A stretch of 64,000 nucleotides of DNA from contig CM066737.1 in assembly GCA_033961575.1 (NCBI GenBank), forward strand, positions 62,516,771 to 62,580,770, in the 5' to 3' direction. The notes below the pieces were generated by a model. It was not told the DNA's origin and did no database searches. It worked only from the letters and a program-made list of their open reading frames with translations. Position numbers and translations under genes: made by a program. This document shows positions 1-12,174 of this stretch, piece after piece. The DNA is from Aselliscus stoliczkanus (lineage: Eukaryota > Chordata > Mammalia > Chiroptera > Hipposideridae). Position 1 is the stretch's first letter, and every line of letters begins with the position of its first letter.

Positions 1-2700
1 TCCTTCCCACTTCCATCTCTCTCCCTCTCTCTGTCTCTTTTGGTACCTAATCGGTCCCTATGTTCATGAGATAATTAGAAGAGGAAGCAACTCTGTAAAG
101 GTCACCACTTATGTTTTGAAAATATCAACCTACAATCTTGTTTATGAAAAATGTCATTATAAACAATGGCAACCATGACTGACCTGGATTTTGTGATTTA
201 TTTACAATTCTCTGTATTTCTGTTAAAAGTCTTTTAGGTACAAAATATACATTTATACTCTAAACTTGTATGGATCAGGCCATAAGTGCAATTTAGAGGG
301 TAACATGTTTTATACTCATATACATAACATAAATATGAATATATATATATATATATATACACTCATCTCTCTTTACAGTCTAATAGTTTGCAATCTAATA
401 ATGACATTTCATGCTTAGATTCATGCCTTCTTTGAAGCAGAGTTTGAGAATCACTGAATTTTGTGAAATACAAACTTCCACATTTATAGCATTGAATACT
501 ATCGGGTAAAAATCAGTGTCCTGACCCTCATAATGTCAGAGCACATAGTTGGCATCGAATTTATGAAAAAGGAGCAAATGTTAGACATTACTGCTGTCAG
601 AGATGATTGAGTCATTTTGGGTGATTGTGAGAATGATTGCATTTCCTTTTTGGAAACATAGATGGAGTAAGGCGGTGCTCATGTGATATGATTCGAGAGC
701 TCTGGGAGACTCAGACAACCAAATTCCCTTTCCTAACCAGTCTGATTTCTCTAACACTATTGATACAAGAATAGTTTACGTGGTGAAAACAGGGCCCTCT
801 ACTCCAAAAAGTCAAGAGTTTAAAACACGTATTTACTTGATGTGTAGGGCTTTCTTAGTGGCTTTCCTTTCTAATTTGCCTGTTGTCTTTTTGGAACTCA
901 AAGAAAAGATAGGGGGAGGCATCTATCTGTGTTTACATGCTTGTTGGGATACTGTGCAGTGAGATACAGGCAAACACATTTCATTAGAGGATGGGGGGCA
1001 TGATTTGTTGTATCTTATCCTGCTTCCATTTTATTAATACATGAGGTAACATATTATAGTGAATAAGAAAGCCTAGAGATTCTAGTGTATCCTCACGGTC
1101 TAGGAATTCATTAAGGGATTCTACTGTTTGTAAACATAAGGACTGATGCAGCTGTAAGGCCTGAGATGTTAGTCCCAAGATGGACCTTCCCACCACAGTT
1201 GGGTATGCATACCCTAACAGATTCTCTTTGGTCACAAAAGGCTTATCTTTAACATATACCCCATGTGAAGGTGAAAAGATTCTGCTATTCCAGGGGGCGA
1301 CCTGGCCATAGTGTAAAGTTGAAGAGAGGGGCATAGTTATAAGAAAATATGCATTCTATAGAGGAAGAGAGGCTAAAATTCAAACAATATTCCAATCTGT
1401 CACCATAAGAGAAAGAAATGCACGGCCCAGCTTTAATATGCTTCTGTATATTCTGAATGTCAGGTTAACCAGCCTCAAACCAATGTCAAGGCTTTCCCCA
1501 CTGTCTTAAGAGCAAAGAAGCTTTTCTGCTTTTTCTGAGCATAAATTGATTTGGCATTCATCTCAAAATCTTCCCGAGTCCTACAGTGAATGAATTAAAC
1601 CCATTATTGTACTGCTCTAAAATTGATTTATGCAATCATTTATTCAGCAACTATATACAAAGCACATCATCCATGAAATACCTGAATGTCACAAAGTTTT
1701 AGATCCCTAGCTAAATCTACACCACTAACTTACTCCTTGCTGAAAACTTTGTCAAGTGAAATAACTGAGGAATAAGCACGTCAGAGATAAGGCTTAGACA
1801 AAACGTGACGGGAGAGAGATCAAAGGACTCAAGCCTGTGGTATGTAACCTGGGAATGTGCAATTAATTCTCTATCGAAGCGAGTGTATGCCAGAGGTACA
1901 AGGCTGCATTTTATATATTGCATGAGCAGGTCAGATTGAACCTGAAAACTGATTAAAAAGGCCACGTCCATTATTCATTTCCCCCCAGGTTAGAGGTCCA
2001 TCTGTGGTGTATGGGTGAACTGTTTGCTCCCTGGTGCTTCACAGGCACGTAGATGTATCAATATTGACCTAACAGAAGGCACAATAAGTGTGCCTGGTGT
2101 ATACTGTCCATTGTGTTACAAAATATCCCATTGTCATGTAAATTAGCTGGCTAGAAAGCAAAGTAAAAGAAACTCTGTAATGTATTGTGAGCTTTGTTTT
2201 CTCCAAAGCTTTTCAAATGTGGTGGTGTGGCAGACTCACCATCAATGGGTAGGCATTGTTACCAGCAAATTGTGCAAACAGAGGGCTGGGTTTATGGAGT
2301 TTGGGCTAAGAAAACCAAGAACATTTCGGGTTGCTTCAGGAAATGTCTACTGTGTAGCTGTTTGCATTCCAAACACTGATAAAAGAAAGAAGATTTATTT
2401 TAAATTGTTATTCTGAAATCTTCTGATATGAACTTATATTTTCCCCCCTTTGTCTCATGATTCCAAAACTGTTTATGTTTTTTCTTTTTCCCCTGTGGTT
2501 TTGGGGATACTGAATTCATACAGTATCTCACTCACTAGAAATGACTAGAAGGTGGCAGCTGAATTAGGCTTAGGCCTAATCTCTTGGTAAAGGACAGCCA
2601 ATTGCTTTATTAATTGACCAGATTGATTCTCTCGACTCTTGCCAGAACAGTGGCTTTTTAAAAGAAAAAATATGTTGAGCTCAAACTACATATACAGTTT
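1..2700. other. unassigned non-coding stretch
   Basis: No exon, recognisable transposon or RNA gene was seen here. It starts with a CT-rich run (about 1-45) and holds a short TA microsatellite at 338-359. The open frames in it are short and show no known protein motif. It may contain decayed repeats too old to recognise by eye. Confidence 0.5.
338..359. repeat. (TA)n microsatellite
   Basis: Uninterrupted AT/TA alternation of about 22 bases. Confidence 0.9.
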
Positions 2701-2704
2701 GGTG

Positions 2705-3975
2705 TTCTAATTTTTCATGTACCATTTTATTGTAGAAATTTTCCATGTCATTAAACTTCTAAAACATGATTCTGAACAAATGATTTTTACTCCACATACT
2801 CTTTTTATATTATATAAATACACCACAATTTAGTTAACTGGATCTCCACTGCTAGACATTTCAGTTACTCCCATGTTTTCCTATCATAAAAAGTCTCACA
2901 ATGAATATCCTTATAGTTATATCTTTATATATACCATGTGTGGAAGTAGAATTGTTAAGTATGCAAAATTAAGTCCAAATTGTATTCCACAAAAATGGTA
3001 TTAATTTAAATCCAATTGCAGTAAGTATATGCATTTGTCTGTCTTACCTCATTACTGTGTATTAACCATTTTTAAAATGTGCTAATATGGAAAGTGACAA
3101 GTGGCATTTGATTTGTTCTTTTTGCATTTCTTCAAATCCCAGTGAGGTGGAACTTTTCATGTTATTTTCCATTTATATTTCATCCTTTAAATGCTGGCCA
3201 TGTCCCTTGCCCATTCATATTTTGGTGTATTAGGTTTTTGCTTTTGTTTTTATTTGGAATTCTATGTATTAAAGATGGTAACCAACTGAAATATTTATTA
3301 GAAATATTTTCCTTAGTTTGTTGATTGCCTATTTGGTTTGTGTTCTGGGCTTTTAGGAACATATGGTTTCATTTCTGTTACTTTTATGTAGCTAAGTCTA
3401 TTGATCTTTTGCACTGTGATCTGTTCCTTTATTTTTTTATTCATTTATTTATTTTTTTCTCTCGAGGGCAGTGTCACTGGCCCTCAAATGTGGGACCCGA
3501 ACCAGGGCTGCTGGCTTCCCAAGCCAGTGCTTAACCACCGCGCCACTCAGCCGGCCCTGTGTTCCTTTATTTTTAAGCTTAGGAAGTCTTTCCCTAGCCA
3601 GAGAAATCTGATAAATATTCAACTCTATCTCTTTTTGTTTTTTGAGGTTTGATTTTTTTTTTTTACATTTAGTTATTTAAATGATCTAGAATTTACTAGA
3701 TCATTTACAATGTTGTACAATGTCAGTAAGTTTCTACATTGCTTGCTTTTTTTCTTGCAAAGAGGAAATGGGTTGTCCCAGCACCATTTGTTGAATAACC
3801 ATAAATTTCCACAGTGATTCATGATACCTCTTGTATCATAAATTATCTATACTAGGGTACATTTCTGTTCCATTGACCTAAGTATTTTTCCAACTGTTCT
3901 GGTGCCAATACCTCCTGAGTTCATTATTTTAGCCTCATAATGTTTTAATATCTGGTGGAGATAATCATCCATAAT
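2705..3975 (-). mobile_element. old L1 3' region (L1M type), interrupted by a SINE
   Basis: The plus strand reads as the reverse complement of an ancient L1 3' region. Typical phrases are a 'cccattcatattttgg' block, 'gcaccatttgttgaa' near 3782 and 'tctgttccattgacct' near 3866. The copy is heavily diverged and encodes nothing. A younger SINE sits at 3437-3557. The exact subfamily cannot be set without a repeat library. Confidence 0.7.
3437..3557 (-). mobile_element. tRNA-derived SINE, short form
   Basis: Reverse orientation: a T-rich tail containing TTTA repeats, then the family core 'gagggcagtgtcactggccc' and the complement of the tRNA-like head, ending 'gccggccc'. A 15-bp target-site duplication, TGTTCCTTTATTTTT, lies at 3422-3436 and 3560-3574. 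It is inserted in an old L1. Confidence 0.95.
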
Positions 3976-5978
3976 TTATATTTTTATTTCAAACATTTGT
4001 TTTTAGGGCACATTTTGGAACTCTACATCATGTTATCACAAAATATCTTGAATACAACAAAACACATGTGATGGATACTAACTAGGTTGCCCCAGTAATG
4101 CTAGGTGGATGCCTATTTGTTGAATGCCAATGAGTCAAGTGACTCTGAGGTCCCTTATGGTGTTTTTAAGAGTTCTCCTTAGGTTCCCCATTTTCTTAAA
4201 AGATTTAACAAGCCTCTTTCCCTGTTTTCTGATGACTTTTTCTGCTGGCTGACCACTTTTCTTCTGGAAATACAGTACAGGCCAGGACTAAGAAAGAAAG
4301 CATCACCAATTCTACCTACCGATTTTATAATATGCTTATTCTCATAGTTTTTGCCTTGTCAAAAATTTGAATAATTGGAATTAAATGTATTGTTTTGTTG
4401 GCTGTTGGTAAAGTCTAGTGCTTCTATTCTAGTTTGTGAATTCTCATGTTTTATGAAATTGGCTTCCACTAGAAACCACGAATATTAAACTATATCAAAA
4501 ATTATTTTACTCCAACGGAACTGTATAAAAGGGTGCTGTGCAAAAAAGCATGTCTAGAAGCCAATTGACTACCACCACCTAAATATTAAATAGTTCCAGC
4601 CCTGTTTCTAATCTCGGTGACATCATAATATTCTTAAAACTAGAACCTGGCCATGTTGTGTAATCTATATCCTTCATTACATGCAAAAAAATCCCTGCAA
4701 AAAAATCAGAAACCCAGACTACCGTGGTAGTTCAGGTTGGCAGAAGAGATGAAAGTATTTTAATGAGGATGGTAATGGAAAGCGATAATGTTAAAGTAGT
4801 TCAGAGGCTACTGTGACTATAGACACACAGCTCCCATTAACTGTAATTGGAGTTAAGCACATGTAATGATAACAAAATAGACCCCTAAATGTCTTTCCAA
4901 TTGGAAAATAAGCAAATATGTTCCAGGAGACAGTGTGCTTTTGTGTAGAAAATACAGTATTTTAATTGAGATGCACAAATTATTTTCACATTGATATTGC
5001 TCAGGGTATGATGTCGGTACTTTTCCCTACACTTAGGGATATAGATCTGCTAGAGGTAACATCTGTACAAACAAAGCCTCTCCTTTTCTCTTCTTAATGT
5101 TCAGCATTCATTATGTTATTAAAGGAAAAGTCTCAATAGTTGCAATGGATTTATTAATTCAGTAGCTTGTTATCAGCATGAAACTCCGCTGGGCTAGGGG
5201 AAAAACAAATTATATTTTATAAAACTGCAGTAGTGAGATTAAATCACTTTTCTATATTTCACTTTTTTCGTATCCTCCTTGCCAGGTAGTAACTCTACTC
5301 TCTATCTCTATTACGAACCTCATATTTTGAAAACTATCAAGTCTTGTAGTAATATAAAGGTACATTATCAAACAAACTCAATTATAGCAACTTTAGGAAG
5401 ACTGAAATACGTGATAAAAGTAAAACCACATAGTACAATAATAATAATACTTCAAGGCATTAAAAACTTAATCCATATTAAGCTACAAATGCAGAAAATA
5501 TGCAATACTTACTTTTATCTATCATAAACATGATATTTTCATAACATGTACAACCCATCTCTTGGGATTTTAAACGACTAGCATTTACATAATTGGTAAC
5601 TTGAGTATTTCAAAGGATTTCAGAACAGCATGGCTCAGAAACAAAATAAAATCAGTATATTGTTCAGTATGTCAACTACCACAGACCTTGCCATTGATTA
5701 TCTTTGGACACAATGTCAAAGCTAGTGAATAGATTTTTTTTTTAAATGTCCTTGGTTTTGTACATTAGCAATGCATTATGTTTGCTTCTATACTAGGAAA
5801 TGCAATTGGGCCCTAAGACAAATTTTCTCTTTACGAGGTTCAAAGTCTGATGACAATGCCTGCATATCTGGAAAATATGGAAAAGGTAACAAATAAAAAT
5901 ATGAATAATGTTAGAAAATAGTTGGAAAAGCTTCCAAGTAAATTACATGTGAAATTTACATTGAGGAGCAAACCCACA
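3976..5978. other. unassigned non-coding stretch
   Basis: AT-rich DNA with no recognised repeat. An 82-codon frame at 5279-5527 was considered and has no recognisable domain, no splice context and low-complexity composition. Confidence 0.5.
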
Positions 5979-6084
5979 GGGCCAGCCGAGTGGCACGGTA
6001 GTTAAGCGCTGGCTTGGGAAGCCAGCGGCCCTGGTTCGGTCCCACATATGAGGGCCAGTGACACTGCCCTCAAAAAAAAAAAAA
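5979..6084 (+). mobile_element. tRNA-derived SINE, short form
   Basis: Head 'gggccagccgagtggcacgg', A-box-like TGGCACGGTAG, B-box-like GGTTCGGTCCC, then 'gacactgccctc' and an A tail. A perfect 10-bp target duplication, GAGCAAACCC, is at 5966-5975 and 6085-6094. Confidence 0.96.
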
Positions 6085-6285
6085 GAGCAAACCCCCAAAG
6101 AAGCCATACAAATTATACTGGAGCCGCTCAGATGTCTATCACAGTGGATTACATATAGCTGTTTCTCAACAACTGTCTGCTAATCATCCAGTCATTAGCA
6201 ATGAATCAGGAACTGATCCTTCAATTCACCTTCTGGTATACTGCTCACTCACAGGGAATATAATTTGCTATTAAGGAAAGGAATC

Positions 6286-6325
6286 CCACCCTTCCTTCCT
6301 TTCTCCCTTCCATCCTTTCATCCAC
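6286..6325. repeat. CT-rich low-complexity tract
   Basis: Irregular CCTT/CTTC repeats. Confidence 0.7.
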
Positions 6326-6624
6326 CCACAAATTTTACTGCATTAAGTATCTACAGAGTACCATGATAGACACCCTCATAAGTTATTAGGGAGGAAAGGA
6401 TAATGTACAAACAACTGTAACATGAAACAATATGTCTCACAGCCTCTATTACAGTCTAAGTATGATAGAGATTCAGAGTAGAGAAAAAATCATATCCCTT
6501 GAGTGCAGGAGTTGGGGGTCATGGAAAACATCATCCTAATTAGGCCTTAAAAGAAAGGTGGAATTTCAACAAGAAAAAAATAGAAATATAGGTGTTAATT
6601 TTGGGATAAAAAAAAGTGAGTTCC

Positions 6625-6723
6625 GGGCCGGCCGAGTGGCGCAGTGGTTAAGCGTTGTCTTGGGAAGCCAGCGGCCCCGTTTGGGTCCCACATATGAGGG
6701 TCAGTGACACAGCCCTCCCCCCC
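6625..6723 (+). mobile_element. tRNA-derived SINE, short form
   Basis: Full tRNA-like head with A-box TGGCGCAGTGG, ending 'cacagccctc' followed by a C-run. The 17-bp target duplication (A8 then GTGAGTTCC) is perfect at 6608-6624 and 6724-6740. Confidence 0.95.
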
Positions 6724-6740
6724 AAAAAAAAGTGAGTTCC

Positions 6741-8204
6741 AATTCCTTATATTATTGAGTATTTCATTAGTATTTTCTTTTCCTGTTGGGGGGCATGAAA
6801 AACAATGTATACATCAAGAGAGAATGTTTATACATATTGAACCTTTTTTTTCTAGGCAAAGGAAGAAAATAATGAAAGGAAACACACTGGACTGGCCAGA
6901 TTCATAGTGATAGCTATTTCCATAAACATGTGGCTTTAATTTTAATGATATTTTAAAAAACAATCCGGAATGATTTACAGAGAAGACAGCAGTCTGTTTC
7001 CAACACAAAACAAAACAAAAACAAAAACGCCCAGCAGAAATGGGGCCCTCTGGAATCATCTGGTTCGGTTCTGTCGTTGAAGCCTAGATAGCACTATCGA
7101 GAGTGACAGGAGAATGGCTGATCAAGGCACACACAGATTGTTGTGACCAGGGCCAAGAGCACTTGGCAAGATGAGAGCCTCGGCAGCCATTTGAGTTGGT
7201 GCAGATAAACTAGCTGTTAAATGACAATGTGGATACAGGGTCAATTCATTCCTACCACCTGTCATCTCTATGCCTTTCTACTCTATGTGTGACATGGATC
7301 CCTATGACTAAGAATATTAGGCATCAGCCATTTCTCTAACTTTGATCATATGATGAACAATCCTCTGTCATTTCTTGTGGCAGTTGTTTGTGATCTGCCT
7401 GAGCTTTGTTGCTGATATGCTGACCTAGAATATACTTACCTGTCATCTGCTTTTGTTTCTGAATCACTCTAAGGCTGTGTATCTACTCCTTTTGTTTTTA
7501 ACATGTGCGACCTATCTCTTGGGTCTGGGCTACCTAGTTCTTGCTGAGGATGGAACTTTTAGAGTAGTCAGCCCAACTCCACAGCTTCAGTAGCTCCAGG
7601 TACTCGGGATTATGTAAGCTCGCTGGTTCTGCAGTAAGGCGGAAACGGCAGGCTTTCCCATGCATGATGTGTCTATTTCCCAAAGGACTGGCTCACAGAA
7701 ATGGACCACTGACTATGATTTTGGCGAGAAAAGATATTAATCTATAGGTTACAATATGTGAGCCTATAAACAGGTGCTTCTCATTAGTAGTGTTCCCCCA
7801 TGCTAGCCTCTATTTAATTACTTAACCAGTTGTATGGACAAAGGCAAAGCGTATGGTTAATATCACAGATACTTTACCAGCTGCCAGTGCCATTGTTTTA
7901 AACTATAAACTGTCCCTTAAGGTAGAAGCCAGTCAGCAATTGTTTTAAATACGAGCAATTAGGACAGAGTTAAAACACAGCTTCTCAATGTCATATTCAT
8001 AACTGACAGAAATTCTTCTGTAATTTTAGTTTCGAAGGCAATCTGTGCACAAAGCGAGGACAGGCCGAGCCTACAGATGAGTAAAAATGGCTATCAACTA
8101 GCAACTTAACTATTATATAAGTCTCAAAGAACCTTTTCTGATTTTTAAGTCTACTGGAACAAAGACAATTCTCATATTATCAGACAAATTTGTAAAACGG
8201 ATGG
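6741..8204. other. unassigned non-coding stretch
   Basis: No exon or clear repeat was recognised. An A-rich CAAAA run lies at about 7004-7027. The frames present are short and unremarkable. Confidence 0.5.
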
Positions 8205-8517
8205 CTGTACATTGATGTTCTTTGCAGCATTGTTTATACTAGTGAAAATCATAAATAGCTTATTTGTCTATCATGGGATTAGATTAATAAGATAGGACTC
8301 ATATACCATAGGATATAATGCAGCCATTCTGAATTAATATATAGATATACATGTGCTTGACAGAAAGAGGTCCACATTATAAAGTGAAAAGGGCAATTTA
8401 TAAAATACTATATCATATTATTTTTGAAAAAAAGTATTTTTCAGAAGCATGGAAGCATACATACAAAAAACAAAACAACCCAAAATAGAATGGTGTTTAT
8501 CTCTGAAAGGTAGGATC

Positions 8518-8569
<52 letters not shown>

Positions 8570-8600
8570 TTTTGCAGGTCTGAATTTTTGGCATTGCGTA
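8205..8600 (+). mobile_element. old L1 3' fragment (L1M type)
   Basis: The text resembles the degenerate L1 3' end region ('tgttctttgcagcattgttt', 'gcagccattctgaatt', an 'agtgaaaagggcaattta' block). It is interrupted by a CA microsatellite. Highly diverged. Confidence 0.6.
8523..8567. repeat. (CA)n microsatellite
   Basis: About 22 uninterrupted AC units, inside an old L1 fragment. Confidence 0.97.
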
Positions 8601-9503
8601 TGATTAGCTTGGCAAATTAAGGAAACAAACTAGGTAGGATGTACAATTTTTCGTTTTCAGAAAAAAAGCACATACTGGTCTCAACTTAAAGAAAGAGCAG
8701 TTTAGATTTCAATAATCAGTATTAATTCATTGTTGATTATACTACCAGTAAGTACAAAATAATGGAAATGGGGGCAAAAACCCCAACAGAAATCAAGTAC
8801 CATTTTTTACCCTGCATAAATAAGAACCATAGAATGTTCCCTTATTAGAAAGTAATGGCTTACAATAACTTCTCTTAAGCATCTCCAAGCCCAGTACAAG
8901 TGGCAACCAACCACAGATCACTTTGTCGCTCTTACCAGGTGGCCCCCAGCTGAGTACAACTGGTGGCTGACCTTGGCCTGCACTGGAGCCCTTCCTAAGG
9001 CACTCCAAAACCAACACATCTGGTGACTAGCTTCAGAAAATACCAGAGCACCACCTAACCAGCTCCACAAATGACACATCTGATGGGCAGACTTTGCTGG
9101 CAGTAGAGTCCTGCTAAAGTGACTCCTGCCCCATGGGGTCAGCACACCCAAAACAGCTCATCTGGTTTCATCACTGCCAGCCCTCACAGCCAGTCAGCCT
9201 GAGAGTAAACCCCACCCACAGATGTGCCAAGAGCAATCAAGGCTCTACTAAAACAGAAGGGCACATGCAACCCACACAAGGGACACCACTGCTGGAGCAC
9301 CTGGCCCAGGTGACCAGGGAGACTGTGCCACTGGGCTCCACAGGGCACCTACTATATAAAGCCACTCTGCCAAGACTGGGAAATGTAGCACATTTACTTA
9401 ATGACTAGAAACAAACACAGGGAATCAGCCCAAATGAGGACACAAAGAAATACGTCCCAAATGAAAGAACAGTCCAAAACTCCAGAGAAGAGAGCTAAAT
9501 GAA

Positions 9504-10190
9504 ATGGATGCAAGCAATCTACCAGATACAGAGTTCAAAATACTGGTTTATAAGGATCCTTAATGAACTTAGGTGAAGAACAGATGAACTCAGTGAGAGC
9601 TTCAACAAAGAGAGAGAGAAAACATAAAAAAAGGAACCAGTCAGAAATGAAGACTATAATAACTGAAATGAAGAAAGAATACATTTGAGAGAATCAACAA
9701 CAGATAAAATGAACCAGAGGATTAAATCAGTGACTTGAAAGATAAGAGAGCAGAAAACATCCAATCAGAACAGCAAAAAGAAAAAAGAATCAGAAAAAAG
9801 GAGGGCAATTTAAGGGACCTCTGGGTCAAACCAACATTTGCATAATAGGGGTACCAGAAGGAGAAGAGAAAAAGCAAGGGATTCAAAACTACTTGAAGAA
9901 ATAATGACAGAAAACATCCCTAATCTGGTGAAGGAAATAGACATATAAGCCTGGAACATGCAGTGAGTCGTAAACAAGCTGAATCCAAACAGACCCACAC
10001 CAAGACATATCATAATTAAAAGGCCAAGGCTTAACAACAAAGAGAGAAACAAAGAGAATCTTAAAAGCAGTAAGAGAAAGGCAGTTAGTCATCTATAAGA
10101 GAGCTCCCATAAGACGGTCAGCTGATTTCTCAGCAGAAACTTTGCAGGCCAGAAGGGATTGGCAGAAAATATTCAATGTGATGAAAAGCA
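9504..10190 (+). pseudogene. L1/HAL1 ORF1 remnant (ORF1p-like RNA-binding protein)
   Basis: The likely start ATG at 9504 gives MDASNLPDTEF, the same start seen in the second copy at 27555. Frameshifts and stops break it within about 20 codons. Downstream nucleotide blocks, for example around 9810-9960, match the conserved ORF1 RNA-recognition region. No functional product is expected. Confidence 0.7.
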
Positions 10191-10201
10191 AAGGCCCCTT
10201 T

Positions 10202-10312
10202 GGTTTTTTTTTTTTTCGAGGGCAATGTCACTGGCCCTCATATGTGGGACCTGAACTGGGGCCGCTGGCTTCCCAAGCCAGCACTTAACCAATGCGTCAC
10301 TCAGCCAGTCCT
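10202..10312 (-). mobile_element. tRNA-derived SINE, short form
   Basis: Oligo-T, 'gagggcaatgtcactggccc' and complement of the head. It is flanked by a short duplication, GGCCCCTTT (about 10193-10201 and 10313-10321). It is inserted at the ORF1/3'-region junction of the HAL1-like element. Confidence 0.93.
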
Positions 10313-11504
10313 TGGCCCCTTTGTTTTTGATATGTCTCTTTGGGCAAGGAAAACAAAAGAAAAAATAAACAAATGGGACTACATCAAACTAAAAAGTTTT
10401 TGTACAGCAAAGGAAACCATCAACAAAACAAAACGACATCCTACTGAATGGGAGAGGATATTTACCAATGATACATCTGATAAGGGGTTAATATCCAAAA
10501 TTTATAAACAACTCATAGAGCTTGACACCAAAAAACCCCCAAACAATCAAATTAAAAAATGAGCAGAGGACCTGAATAGATATTTCTACAAAGAGAGAAC
10601 ACACAGATGGCCAACAGACACGTGAAAAGATTGTCAACATCACTAATTATCAGGAAAATGCAAATTTAAACCACAAGGAGATATCATCTTTCACACCTGT
10701 AAAATTGGCTATCATCAATAAATCAACAAACAACAAGTGTTGCTGAGGATGTGGAGAAAAGGGAACCCTCGTACCCTGTTGATGGGATTAAAAATTGTTG
10801 CAGCCACTATGGAAAACAGTATGGAGGGTCCTCAAAAAATTAAAAATAGAACTACCTTATGACTCAGCAATTTCAATTTTGGGTATTTATCCAAAGAAAC
10901 CCAAAACACTAATTCAAAAAGATATATGCAACCTTATGTTCACTGCAGCATTATTTACAATAGTCAAGACATGGAAGCAAGCTAAGTGTCTATTGATACA
11001 CAAATGGATAAAGAAGACGTGATAAAATGATATATTATTCAGCAATAGAGAGAGAAATCTTGCCTTTTGCAACAGTATGGATATACCTAGAGGATATTAT
11101 GCTAAGTGAAATAAGTCAAAGAAAGACAATTACTGTATGATATCACATATATGTAGTCTAAAAATAAAATAAACAAAACAGAAACAAAATAATAGATACA
11201 GAGAACAAATTGATGGTCCCTAGATGGTAGGGGTTGGGGGGGATGAATGAAAAAGCTGAAGGGATTAGGAAGTACAAATTGGCAGTTATAAAAGTAGTCA
11301 TGGCGATGTAAAATACAGCTTAGGGAATATAGTGAATAATATTACAACAAGCACGTATGGTTTCAGATGGGTACTAGTCTTATGCACGTGATCATTTTGG
11401 AAGTTACGTAAATGTCTAGTCACTATGTTGTACACCTGAAACTAACATAATATTGTATGTGAACTGTAATTGAAAAATTTTAAAAAGAAAAATAAAGTAA
11501 TAAC

Positions 11505-12060
11505 TTATAAGTTGACTGCTTTAGAGCACAAATAAATGTTTTCATATGCTGTATCATTTATTAAAGTGTCTCATGAATCTTAGATTCTAAATTCTAAAAG
11601 TTCTAGTCTTAAGAACTAGAACCGAGACATTGTCTCTCTCCAAAAAGATGGGTAGAAATTCAAAAAGGTAAGGTGGTGGTATGTCGTGATATCATCTGAA
11701 GAGCTTTAGTTCAATGGTAAAATCAAATAAGACTTAAAAATTGCTTTGCTGCAACATGTTACCTACAAATGAAAAATTAAAAATAAAGCTTGTCCTGTGA
11801 TGGTAGACAATACTGACCCATTTTCAACAAGACATGCATATGGGGTCTTTTTCCTGGTTGATGCGGGTGCTGTGGGGGTTGAGAGGGAAGCCTTGGCATG
11901 AAGCATTATACTCTTTCTTACCAGCATTTGCATTGGTGCAACATTGTGCATATAACGATGGAGCAAAGTAAAGTCTTTGAAGTTATTTATGTAGATTATT
12001 AGACACAGTTTTTCTAAGAAAACAGGCCATTCTCACATTTATATATTTGCAAAATGAATC
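11505..12060. other. unassigned non-coding stretch
   Basis: No gene or clear repeat seen. Confidence 0.5.
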
Positions 12061-12064
12061 TTTC

Positions 12065-12160
12065 TAAACATCAGTTTCCTCATCTGTAAAATGAGGATAC
12101 TGGTCGTACTTACATTGTAAGATAGGAACAGAATTAAATGAGATAATCTAGTACCTGGCT
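12065..12160 (+). repeat. MIR SINE fragment
   Basis: Contains the MIR core phrase 'cagtttcctcatctgtaaaa' followed by 'atgaggata' and 'taaatgagataat', in forward orientation. Confidence 0.8.
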
Positions 12161-12174
12161 CATATTGATCTTTT

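Larger units (their letters stand above)
8850..11500 (+). mobile_element. HAL1-like (half-L1) element, copy 1
   Basis: GC-richer 5' leader of loosely repeated segments (about 8850-9360), a decayed ORF1 from about 9504, then a jump near 10190 straight into the L1 3' region ('gggactacatcaaactaaaa' at about 10375) and 3' UTR ending 'actgtaattgaaaaatttta'. The ORF2 endonuclease and reverse-transcriptase region is absent, the layout of half-L1 elements, which depend on L1 in trans. It is closely paralleled by the copy at 25.9-29.2 kb. A SINE is inserted at 10202-10312. The 5' boundary is uncertain. An alternative is an L1 with an internal deletion. Confidence 0.75.

Noticed and set aside
5279..5527. 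82-codon frame, considered as a nuclear mitochondrial insert
   Set aside because: The AT-rich text looked faintly mitochondrial, but no mitochondrial gene order or protein motif could be recognised.
5979..6084. tRNA gene
   Set aside because: A-box and B-box are present, but the cloverleaf is degenerate, an A tail and target duplication follow, and there are 18 copies. It is a tRNA-derived SINE. The same holds for the other copies.
10795..11022. 75-codon frame resembling an ORF2 end
   Set aside because: It is part of the HAL1-like 3' region, and the frame is broken on both sides. It is not a gene.
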